From positions 804,795 through 868,794 of the forward strand of contig NMRA01000138.1 of the NCBI GenBank assembly GCA_002633005.1: a stretch of 64,000 bases of DNA, given 5' to 3'. A program made the translations under genes and the position numbers. Under the pieces are notes generated by a model. The model saw only the letters and a program-made list of their open reading frames with translations, did not search any database and was not told the DNA's origin. This document shows positions 44,895-54,640 of this stretch, piece after piece (position 1 is the first letter of the stretch; the number at the start of each line of letters is the position of its first letter). The stretch is from Phoronis australis (Eukaryota; Phoronida; Phoronidae).

Positions 44895-45387
44895 TCATGC
44901 AAATTTTCTAAAATTATTTTTCTCCCTAGGAATGTCCCTCTAAATGACAATTTGGCACCAATACCATCACTAACACCTAATAATGTATGTTTTGACAATC
45001 CAGATATGTATTGTTTTAGAGTGATGTCAAGATTTTAATCAAAAGATCATGTTAGACTATACTTCCACTTGTTGAAAAAGCGATTTTTCAATCCCATTCC
45101 TTAGTAGAGCTTACCCACAAGGGTTGACACGCTTGGGATATTTTAGTTGAGTTTTTAATGTTTATTCCGAAAAATGCACTCATTTGTATAATTACAAGAC
45201 CTAAGTACAGAAAGCACTAGAAAGCATTATATTTAAAATAATAATTGCTGGCAGTCTGACTGGTACATTTGGTACCACATGTGCAAAGTCTGCACATGTG
45301 GGCTTGTTGCACCGATCACTCGGAACCATTTTTGTGCTTAAAACCGAGCTGAAGAGCTAGAAATCTGACTCAAGGTTCTAGCAATGT

Positions 45388-45465
45388 GGCCCAGCAATTC
45401 TCGAATCCATGACCTCAAGTAAAGAAAGCAGTCACCTATCACACTAGAACACACTGCCTCCTCAA
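45388..45465 (-). repeat. tRNA-like SINE head in intron 18, antisense
   Basis: Minus strand: GAGGCAGTGTGTTCTAGTG (A-box region), GTGACTGCTTTC (anticodon arm), GGATTCGAGAATTGC (B-box). It shares its first 10 bases with the head at 28,569-28,634, so the two are one family. Confidence 0.6.
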
Positions 45466-46575
45466 GCATCATATTTGAGCGTGGTATTATTTTTTTAAAT
45501 GAAATTCAATGATCTTCATTGACTTTGAAACAAAACAGGTGTTATATCCTGTTAAGTCAAGGTAATTTTTTGGCAATTCTCTCTACCAATATAACATTCC
45601 ACTTTGCCATTGTCAGAACCCTTGACTTTTTGTGTGTCCGTCGTGTGAAGTCCTAAATATTGCCATTTTACTTGCTCTGTATTTCTTTCTTTTGCTGAGT
45701 TTTTAAAAGATTTATTTACTTGTGTGTTCTGAGTAGTTTAGTAATTTACTCATATTGGATTATGGGTAATCAAAGACATGTGATCTCATGAAAGACAAGT
45801 TTAGTGGACAAGTCCTCACTGTTTCTTTTCTGGGAGGACTTTGCTGACTGAGGTCCTTGTTGTGTGTCACTTTACATAACATTTTTGTACTGAGCTAAAT
45901 GTTGAGACTCACAGCATGTAGCAGCACTGCTAACCTCAAATATTGATTTGCGATTATTTTGGTTCATGAGATGTTTTGTACCCTTCTGCTAATTTTAGGG
46001 TGCTTGAGCTGTCACTGTTTAATGTATACAGTTGTGTGCTTAAGAAGCCTATGCATGTCATTGTTTCACTCTGAAATGTGGAAGTGTAGCATTGTTTGTT
46101 AATGACTCTTTGGGCATGCTGTCTTGTTGCTGACTTCCAGAGATTTAAGCAGACACGAAAAATTTATTGATGAGGCCAAACAAGAATAATTGGTTCTAGT
46201 CTTTACCCCGACTCATTTTGAGACCTGAGCTCACCGACTAAAAAGTGCCTGCTGGCATCAACTTCAGTCTGCACATAAGCACCTAAATAAGGATAAGCAA
46301 GGGTTGAAGCATGGTTTGCCTTGTGATGATGGAATTAAATTGTTCATTTGAGGTGGATTTTCTTTCTTACAAAAATGAGCAAATAAAAATGCCACGCTAC
46401 CTACTCAATTTTCAAAAAAGACCATATCCAACAAATCAAATGCTTTTTTGGCCTAATTGGATGAATCATCTGCTTTAGTTTTAATACTTGATATGGCTGT
46501 GGCATGCCTCCACAATTAGTTTCTATCTAAACCATTTTTCCTTAATTCCAAGAAATGTTGATAACAAGGACCTCT

Positions 46576-46683
46576 GTCAGACTAGCAACTATGGCTTTGA
46601 GATTATGTGATGTCAGACTAGCAACTATGGCTTTGAGATTATGTGATGTCAGACTAGCAACTATGGCTTTGAGATTATGTGAT
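46576..46683 (+). repeat. 36-bp minisatellite, 3 copies
   Basis: GTCAGACTAGCAACTATGGC begins each of three identical 36-bp units at 46,576, 46,612 and 46,648. Because 36 is divisible by 3, a 67-codon open frame runs through, but there is no evidence that it is translated. Confidence 0.95.
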
Positions 46684-47657
46684 GTCTTTTACCTGTTTTC
46701 TGTTGTTAGACTACTGCTAGGCTCATGGTTAGACAATGTACTTTTCATGTCTCAATAGTCATAAGCTGTGTCTAGGCTCAACTGACCACCGGGCCAAAAA
46801 TGTTTTGGCAGAACTTTGCCTTTTTAATAGTGCAACTTACATCCGATCAATTTACTCCGGCTCAGTTGGCCATATGTATTGACAGAAAAGTTGTTAACTA
46901 GGCTGTACTTGCCTTTTCACGCAGACAAGTGTCCTGCCATTTACAGTTGAGCACAGAGTATGAAACTTCCAAACTTTTCACTTTCTGCTTATCACCAGTA
47001 GTTTTGTGGATCCACTTGTGATCTTTGACAGCTTGCATACAACTTGTAGTTTGGACACATGTTATTTAGAATTTAAATTATTTAATCATTATGTAGAAGT
47101 TGATGAATTAAGGCTTAATTAAGATTTATTTAGCTTGTTAATGTTATTAAGCTATTTTGTTTAATGTGTTTTTGAAGCTTTTTGTTGATTGTGACGAAAC
47201 TGGATGGAGGAGATATATACGTTTCTCAGCTGTTTTGAACTTTACACCAGTTGTGTAGTAAGTTATGTCTTAAAGAACATGTGTAGTTTCACATGGGTTG
47301 GACGTGTAGTTTGTGTTACGCGATATGTTTACTGGTGACATACTGGCATGAAAGACAGTTACAACTTTTCAAAGAAAAGCATAATTTATATTAATTTATT
47401 CACCTGGGGCCAGTTCATAGATATATTATTGTCAGTATTAATTAGTAAATTTTGTTGACAGTTACCTGCCACAAATCCCATGTAAGTGATATTCAACAGT
47501 GCCAGTCATTTGCAAACCACAAATTACTTTATGTACACACTGTTTTTTCAGGCAAAAAATTAGTTCCATACGTCAGAATTGTTGTTAATGTGTTGGTAAT
47601 GTTTTTGTTATTCTTGTTTTTCATGTTTTTTCTGGATGCTCTGTTGTGTTTTACTAG

Positions 47658-47772
47658 GTACTCATTAGGTATCTCGACGCCTCATCGCCATGTTAAAACG
47701 CGATTGTACTTCACAAGTGAGAGCCATATTCATTCACTGTTATCCGTCATACGCCATGGAGGCTTCTTGGAC
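47658..47772 (+). CDS. PPIP5K: PPIP5K exon 19 (residues 828-866)
   Basis: Encodes [20 protein letters not shown] and SVIRHGG; H851 and H853 are the conserved late phosphatase histidines. Acceptor TACTAG, donor GTAAGT, phase 0. Confidence 0.95.
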
Positions 47773-48138
47773 GTAAGTTATGCAAATGCCAGTTAAGTCT
47801 CACCAATTGCAGATATAAATGCTGGTCAAAAGCACCATTCTTAATTTACGCATTTCAAGAGTATCTAACGTGTAAATGAGTGGTGGTAGCCATAACTGTA
47901 ACAATACTTGACAAGAGTAAGTCATCAATGTGGTATTGTTGTCTTAAGTAAAAAGACAAATTGAGTGTAATTTCACTAAATCTTGTTATCCATATTGTTC
48001 ACTGGATTGGCGAGATCATACCGTTAGTATCCTGGCTAGTGTGTGTGTGTGTGTCAAATTAGTTTCACAGATGTGAACAGTTAGTCAGCATTATTTTTTT
48101 TACAATTGGTCAACATTGTAAAAAAGTGGTTGTGGGCA

Positions 48139-48392
48139 GTGTATAGCCCAGCACAGGTGTATAGCCCAGCGCAGGTGTATAGCCCATAGCAGGTGTATAG
48201 CCCAGCATAGGTGTATAGCCCAGCTTAGGTTTATAGCCCAGCGCAGGTGTATAGCCCAGCGCAGGTGTATAGCCCAGCGCAGGTCTATAGCCCAGCGCAG
48301 GTCTATAGCCCAGCACAGGTGTATAGCCCAGCGCAGGTGTATAGCCCAGCGCAGGTGTATAGCCCAGCGCAGGTGTATAGCCCAGCACAGGT
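48139..48392. repeat. 18-bp minisatellite, about 14 copies, in intron 19
   Basis: Unit TATAGCCCAGCGCAGGTG with a few variants (AGCACAGG, CATAGCAGG, AGCTTAGG). On the minus strand it encodes LGYTPA repeats, giving a 92-codon frame. The array is antisense to the host gene and within its intron. The reading frame follows from the 18-bp period and is not called as a gene. Confidence 0.95.
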
Positions 48393-48472
48393 GCTAACTT
48401 AAAGTAATACGTAAAGTTTTGTAGAAGCCTTTACTTCATTCCTGATCTTGCTTCTATAGGTGTATTGATCAC

Positions 48473-48902
48473 ATGTTGAAGTGCTTGAAATCACCAATTT
48501 TGTATCAAAAACTCCAAAAAACAACCCCACCATTCGATCAGCTGTCAAATCAGAACACTCGCAAATGCTATCTGACGATATGTTAATTAGAGGAACTCAA
48601 GTTACGAGCATTTATTGGTGGAAACATGCTATGAAAAATTGGGACAACCAATCACAAGTCATCCTCCATTGTGTTACAAATAGTTGCTGTTTGTTTTCCG
48701 GTGGTGCTTGTTACAATTTAGTATTTGACCACGCTGTAGCTCAGTCTTTTCACTTTGCTGTGGTACATTGGAGAAGCATAAGTGTGTACAAGAAACTCGC
48801 GTGTTGATGGACATGATGCTGTAGTGCTGGGTACATTCATACGTCCTGCTCATATCTCTGAAGCTATGAAACTTTCAAATTGAAGTCACTTTTAGTCTTC
48901 TT
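48473..48902 (+). repeat. Dispersed repeat, copy 2 (pairs with 18,190-18,605)
   Basis: Collinear with the left-half copy, including GATCAGCTGTCA, GAGCATTTATTGGT and GTGTTGATGGACATGA. The 108-codon open frame across it is not preserved in the other copy, which argues against coding function. Confidence 0.6.
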
Positions 48903-49055
48903 ACAACACCTGAAAATTCTAAGAATGCTATCTAGCTTAATAATGAAGACTCAGCCGAAATATGTTGACTTTGTATTAATTCTAAACACCACACCGCTGT
49001 GCTATTTGTCTGTTTTCATCAGAAATCTGTACTTCACAAGACACGTGTTTTGTAG

Positions 49056-49163
49056 GATAGCCATGATGAGCAATGGAGGAGAGCCATGGAGTATGTGAAG
49101 GCTGTACCAGAGTTGAACTACATGACTCAGATTGTGATCATGGTGTATGAAGACCCTAATATG
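49056..49163 (+). CDS. PPIP5K: PPIP5K exon 20 (residues 867-902)
   Basis: Encodes [20 protein letters not shown] followed by [12 protein letters not shown]. Acceptor TTGTAG, donor GTAAAT, phase 0. Confidence 0.96.
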
Positions 49164-49882
49164 GTAAATGAGGGAACAGTGGGCTGGCATTGAATTAGGG
49201 AATGAGAGGGTCTTGTAGTTAAAAATTAAGATCATTGTATAAGGCGACAGTGGGGGTGACTAGTGTTGAAATAAGGAGTGTGAGATGGGTAATGTAGATA
49301 AACTGCATGACTATAATCTTGGTAGGAGATCGTAATGATAAACAAGGGGTGTCTTAATTAATGTCATGGTATAGAATGAGAGACAGTGTAATTTGTACGT
49401 GACAACTCAGGTGTTGGTGCTAGTGTATGTGGACTGCAATAATGGTAAATGAAGGACATGTGAGGGTGTGGTAAAATGTGAACCTGTGCAATTGTTTAGT
49501 AAGTATTCCTTAACTACTTGATACTGTTGATCTTCCGTCTACAATACGTCAGTTAATAATGCAACAAGATTCTCATTGATGAAAGCCTCATTCACTGCTG
49601 TTTCTAAAAACCTTCACTTGTTTTGGTTTGTGTTTTTGGGTGAAATACTTTTTGAATTTGATAATTCGTCAAGTGTGTGTCTCAAACTGTTTACAGTTTT
49701 CCCCATCATTGCTCCCTCAAATTTATGTTTTTGCTCTTTGAAATCGGTGCTTTTGACATTTCTTAATTGAAATTGCATGTGATGGTGCAGTGAAGGTATA
49801 TCATGCTTTTCTGTAACGAAGTTTGCGAGGACTGATGTTTTACTCTTAGAAATTATGACTTTTCCTCATTTTATTTCTCTAG
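49164..49882 (+). other. PPIP5K intron 20
   Basis: About 720 bp, nothing recognised. Confidence 0.6.
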
Positions 49883-50005
49883 GAACCAACGTCAGAGGAG
49901 AGATATCATGTTGAAATCCACTTCAGCCCAGGTGCTGTTAGTTGTGAGACAGAGAAACATGATGTGCCAGGGACAGGGTACCGCCCCAGGAGCACCACAA
50001 GCCAG
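49883..50005 (+). CDS. PPIP5K: PPIP5K exon 21 (residues 903-943)
   Basis: Encodes [19 protein letters not shown] and [12 protein letters not shown], the end of the phosphatase-like domain (human [20 protein letters not shown]). Acceptor CTCTAG, donor GTATGC, phase 0. Confidence 0.95.
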
Positions 50006-50135
50006 GTATGCTGACTGGTTCTTGTTGACCAATAAATTCTTCGTTGCTACGAATACTGACTGGTTCTCTTTGACCAATGAGTTCTTGGGTTTTAGAATGA
50101 GTGTTCATGTCACTGCCTATTAGAATATGAATAAT

Positions 50136-50373
50136 GTAAAGTTACCTTTCAGAGTCATGGAGTTTGTTGAAACCAGTAGCTTTTGGTCTCATCTTGAGAC
50201 CTTCATGAAGTGGAATGGCAGGTAACTGGAGCCTCGCCGTGTTTGTTATGTCGCATGACAAAGATGACATAACAGACATGGTCGAGGCTCCAGTTACCCG
50301 CCATTCCACCCGACGAAGGTCTCGNAAACGTAGTGGTTTCCATAAACATCATGACTCCAAAATGTAACTTTTT
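50136..50373. mobile_element. Foldback (hairpin) element in intron 21
   Basis: Two long arms are near-complete inverted copies. AAAGTTAC...AGTCATGGAG...GAAACCAGTAG on the left meets CTA/GTGGTTTC...CATGACTCC...GTAACTTT on the right. The centre, GGTAACTGGAGCCTCG / CGAGGCTCCAGTTACC, pairs around a loop near 50,253-50,265. An N at 50,325 sits where about 14 bases of the left arm have no partner. Confidence 0.85.
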
Positions 50374-50771
50374 ATTATACAAGTTCTTAGTTGATATGCA
50401 TTCTGATTTGAGTTTGGGATCACCCCAGGATTGTTACATTAATTTTTTAGTGTCATTTTTGATATCATTCATAATCAATCTTTACTTGTTGATGACGCAC
50501 TGATATATTTATTGTGACAACAAGTAGTGAGGTGGATGATCAAGCAATTCTTAGACTATTTATTGCTAATTTTGAAAACAAATTAATAAGCCTGCATATG
50601 AGAATCATGTAATTTTTATGTAACTGCTAATCATCTGTTAAATTTAACATTCTGTTATACTTGGGGTATTAAAGTAGCTCTCACAATAGCATTGGTGGTC
50701 ACCTTTGATCAGTGCATGTGTTTATCCAATGAGTGTTTGCCTAAGGCTAATGGTAGATGTTTGTATTCCAG

Positions 50772-50951
50772 TTGTCCTGCGCTGACCTTAGTGAATCTGC
50801 TAAATGTCCGGATGAGCTTACTAAGCCTACCACAGTCACTAGTCCAGCCCATGGTAGGAGGTCATCTCCTGTTAATAGTACGTTGGATGAGATTGAAGAA
50901 ATGCAGGTGGATCCATGTGTAGAAGAGTGTAGTCATGGTAAAAAAGAGCAG
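50772..50951 (+). CDS. PPIP5K: PPIP5K exon 22 (residues 944-1003)
   Basis: Divergent tail exon (LSESAKCPDELTK-like, Ser/Pro/Glu-rich), no fold. It is supported by a TTCCAG acceptor, GTAAGA donor, open frame and matching phases (0/0). Possibly alternatively spliced. Confidence 0.75.
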
Positions 50952-50981
50952 GTAAGAGGTGAGATAGGAATGTGTAGTGAT

Positions 50982-51140
50982 GGGTGGGGGATGGGGGCTG
51001 GGGACTGGGCTGGAATGTGGATGGAGGTACATGGAGAGTCATGTGTAGAGCAGTGTAGTGGCAAAAGGGGATGGTGGCTGGGGACAGGGCTGGATTATGA
51101 GTGGAGGTGTATGGGGAGTCATGTTTAGAGGAGTGGGGTG
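50982..51140 (+). repeat. G-rich ~80-bp tandem pair with G4 motif
   Basis: Starts 30 nt after the exon 22 donor. It contains GGGTGGGGG, GGGGG, GGGG and GGG runs separated by 2-3 nt (50,982-51,009). A unit GGCTGGGGAC-x-GGGCTGGA...GGAGAGTCATG occurs at about 50,993 and again at about 51,073. Confidence 0.7.
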
Positions 51141-51529
51141 ATAAAAAGAGACCCATGTGTACACTCAGTAGTGTAACAGTTACCTGGTATGAGGTGGGAT
51201 GGAGACATGTGGTCATGGAGATGGGGACAAAGCAAGTGCAGTTTTCTTGTGTGACGGAACAAGTAAGGGTGACAGAGCTGATGTAAGAAGTGGGGTGGAG
51301 ATGAGTGGTGATGGAGATAGAGTTGTGTGAATAGGTGGAGATGAGTGATTATGGAGATAGAATTGTGTGAAGAGGTGTGGAGCGGGAACACTGTGAAAGG
51401 TGATGACGAGTGTATGGGTGTGGTGGGGATGGAGACAGGGATGATGAGGAAATGATGGAGTTGAGGATGACAACTGTTATGGATATGGGCATGCTAAGGG
51501 GAAAGGTTTTGTTGGTGGTGAAGGTCATG

Positions 51530-52165
51530 ACAATACTGAAGACTATGATGGTGATGGCAATACTGAAGACTATGATGGTGATGACAATACCAGGGCTTGG
51601 AATTTTCCGCGGAAACGTGGATTTCCGCTTTTTTCAAATGTGCTGTCCGCTTTTTTTATAATATTTCCACGTAAAAAATCGGATTTGATATAAAATTTCC
51701 GCGGCAAATTCCTTTCTTACCGCGGCGTTGCAGACGACACTCACCTCGAAAAGCGGAAGTTGCTCTTTATGTTTCGGAGGAACGTAAATTGTCAACATTG
51801 CCGGGGCATCGGGAGGGCACTGGGACAGTGTGGTGGGATTTTCAATGGCGTCTCGTGTTATTGTAAACCGCGGCGACAAATACTGCGGCTCTGCAACCAA
51901 AAATGTGTGGGTTGGGAGTGGACGGGCGAGCTAAAAGGACGCAGACGCATGCTACTGATGGTGGTAACGTTTTTTTTTTTTTATTTTTGTCGGGGAAAGG
52001 TTCACATTGACCATTTCAAGGCTGGTTAGCGGGCATGATTTGGGCCGTAGAAGTTTCAAAGTTTCCGCGTTTTTTGTCATTGGTCATTCCAAGCCCTGCA
52101 ATACTGAAGACTACGATGGTGATGGCAATACTGAAGACTATGATGGTGACGGCAATGATCTTATC
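51530..52165 (+). repeat. 27-bp minisatellite interrupted by a transposon
   Basis: The unit CAATACTGAAGACTATGATG plus GTGATGG (27 bp) occurs twice before 51,590 and twice after 52,098. The two halves are contiguous if the inserted element and one flank copy are removed. Confidence 0.9.
51591..52098. mobile_element. hAT-like non-autonomous element, 508 bp
   Basis: Ends are CAGGGCTTGGAAT and ATTCCAAGCCCTG, perfect 13-bp inverted repeats that extend imperfectly inwards (GCGGAAA-type words). It is flanked by CAATAC on both sides (51,585-51,590 and 52,099-52,104). The CAGGG start suggests hAT; hAT usually makes 8-bp duplications, so 6 bp is a weak point. The interior is GC-richer than its surroundings. 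A minus 88-codon frame inside (51,900-51,637) is unrecognised. Confidence 0.85.
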
Positions 52166-52353
52166 AACTTTCATTTCACACCTACAACTAAAATTTTCGT
52201 CTGACGTGTTGTTATTAACTATTAATTAAGTGCTGTGGCTGTAGAATGGTGACTTACTGATGACGCAAGTCATGATAAATGCAAATCTTTTTAGCAAGAT
52301 CCTGATTTTGTGAAGCATTTTTAGTACTAGATGTCACTATTATTGTTTTGTAG

Positions 52354-52483
52354 GATCCTGTCGTCACTAGTGGCGTGTTAGCTTCCCCACAGTCAGGACA
52401 GGGCGAAAGCACGACAGTTAATGAGTCCAGAGATAGGACCCCTTCTGACCCCATCTCTATTGAAACGGTTAATGGCAGTCGAG
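52354..52483 (+). CDS. PPIP5K: PPIP5K exon 23 (residues 1004-1047)
   Basis: Tail exon rich in Ser/Thr/Gly (VVTSGVLASPQSGQGES..., RTPSDPISIE). Acceptor TTGTAG, donor GTATGA, phase 1. No homology by eye; kept because splice sites and phases fit. Confidence 0.75.
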
Positions 52484-53971
52484 GTATGAAGTTGTGAGTT
52501 GTTGTACTCTATCCGTGATGCCTAAGTTAGTACTGCCAAAAGCATTGTCAATGGAAAGTTCAGCACGCTCTCTCATTTGCTCATTGCAACACTGTCTTGT
52601 AAAAAGATGCAATTTTCTATTGGTTGATCTCCATGATTATCGTCTGTCATCTGAAGACTAGTTTAGGTTTGCGCAGTGGTGTCCACACCAGCAATTCTTG
52701 TCGTGGCGTTGCCATTTGCAATGCTACTCTAGCCACGTGAGGGCGCTACTGAGGAGTGTAGAGTTGATGAGGATGCTAAAAGAGGCACTAAATTGAAGTG
52801 TGCAATTTTTTAATTATTTACCACAAAACATGGTGGAGAGCCAGAATTTGATTTTCTTAAATATCTTGATTAAAATGAACATTAAAGAAACGTTCTCAGT
52901 AACATGGTTTCTGCTGAAGGACAACACCGGGTAAATTTTAATATTTGAAGCAAACCGGTTTGCCTCTGGAAAACAGACAGAGGACTATCCTTTCAATATG
53001 TTTCCTGCAACTCTTAAAGTTATATTGATCACTGCTTTGGTGAGTCAAAGGTGGCCGAGTGGTTAATAAACCACAAATAACACTACACCCACAGAAACAA
53101 GACACGCATTGTCTCATGACTGGATTTGTGGGACACTAAGTCAAAACATTCGAAAATTGCCATGATGTGAAACAAGTTGTCCAAAGGTAATAGTCATACA
53201 AGCACAGCACACAATATACCTAAAGTTTCAGTTAAGTTGCACATTATTTTGATTTACAAGGAAAGGACTTACAGTAAAATAAAATGCTGTACAGCACATA
53301 CTATCATGGTAAAGGTGATGTGGAGTTTGTAATGCAATATTACGTGAAAAAATACTTGCATGTTTATGGTTTTGTTGAAGGAATTCTTGTCAAAATGCAC
53401 ACCAGGATGCACTGGTTGTACAAAGCTATGGTGACCCAAAAAAAACACGAGTCCGACCTCAATTTCTTAGCTTTTGGTCACAGAGACTCGACATGTTAGA
53501 ATCAAAGTTTTATCTCATTTGTGCCAGTTCGTTGAGACGTACACACAAAATTCTTGATACTTTTCTTCATATTCCCACAGTTCTTACAATCACGCTTACG
53601 GTAGTTATTTTTTGGCAAACTTTCATTTTGCTGTTTGCTGCTGAGGAACGTTGCATCCCACCGTTATAGTGAAAGTTGCGCATTCTAGTTGTTTGTGGAC
53701 TCTGGCAGTCAGTGATTTATGTTTTGGAAAGGGTTTATATGTAAAGCTCTTGCAGTGCCATCTTTTGGTTCATATTTTGGGTTCATCCTGAATCAAATGA
53801 AGTTTATTGATTACTTCAACTGGACATTTTACAGCGCCGCTAAATTGATTTATTCCACTTTGAAGTTTGCAATTTCGACTTTTCCTAATTAGCGGTGGTA
53901 GTGATGTCTTAAACCAATGTGCACTTTAATCATGTTGTCAGTCTCTTTTTATCTTGTCTCACCTGTTTCAG
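52484..53971 (+). other. PPIP5K intron 23
   Basis: 1.49 kb. GTGGCCGAGTGGTTAA near 53,051 looks like a tRNA-Ser/Leu A-box arm, but no B-box follows. Otherwise nothing. Confidence 0.45.
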
Positions 53972-54091
53972 GTAAAGTGCCTTTGACTCCTTCTCCACTC
54001 TGCAGTCATTCCACAAGTTTTAATGAGGAGAGGAAAACGCTTAGCTACAAGGAAAACAAACCTCGCAGTCTGGAAGAAAAAAGTGTTAAAG
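53972..54091 (+). CDS. PPIP5K: PPIP5K exon 24 (residues 1047-1087)
   Basis: Tail exon (KVPLTPSPLCSHSTSFNEER and a Lys/Ser-rich end). Acceptor TTTCAG, donor GTAGGC, phase 1. Confidence 0.8.
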
Positions 54092-54640
54092 GTAGGCCTG
54101 AAATTCATACTAATAGTGACATGCTTTGCCAACCAAAATCAGTAATACTTTTTGTAAACAAAATGTGTTGTTACTAATTATTGGCCATTGTTGTCAAGCA
54201 AAATATGTGAGCATGGAAACACTGAAGTCATCACATTTTTGTTCAAGCTTTTCCAATATTGATTAACGTTTGATCATTAAAGGTATCATGTGCTGCTTTG
54301 CACTCTGTTTCTAGGTCAATTTAAGACACGCTTACAGGAAATTTTAGGTATTCTATTCCTCTTGGTGCAAGATTTAAGATTGTTCACGTTGTTTTCTGTT
54401 CAGCATTGGGTATACTAAATTCCAACATAGTTTACAGTCGTCACTTTCACTAGCGGGTAGGAGAATAATTAGACGTGTTTAATTTTGTTTACCTACTTCT
54501 GATCAAGCTCTGAGCACCTTGTAACAATTCAAGCACTTAAAACCTGCATTTTACTGTCACTGTGTTTATCTGGTCAAATATAAAACAAAAGTCAAATCGG
54601 ACCTTTTAGTGTAAAACTGGTCTCAAATTTTCCTTGCTAA

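Larger units (their letters stand above)
43397..47657 (+). other. PPIP5K intron 18
   Basis: 4.26 kb, the longest intron apart from the inflated intron 24. Holds two SINE heads (44,831-44,894 plus; 45,388-45,465 minus) and a 36-bp minisatellite (46,576-46,683). Nothing else is recognised. Confidence 0.55.

Noticed and set aside
46555-46758. 67-codon frame with three 12-residue repeats
   Set aside because: Explained by a 36-bp minisatellite in intron 18.
48110-48388. LGYTPA-repeat frame as a gene
   Set aside because: The frame follows from the 18-bp repeat period, lies antisense in an intron, and has no promoter or conserved flank. Kept only as a repeat and a finding.
51634-51900. 88-codon minus frame inside the hAT-like element
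   Set aside because: No transposase or zinc-finger motif. Possibly captured sequence, but unsupported.
53048-53075. GTGGCCGAGTGGTTAA, a tRNA-Ser/Leu-like D-arm
   Set aside because: No anticodon arm, B-box or acceptor pairing follows. It is at most a SINE or tRNA fragment.
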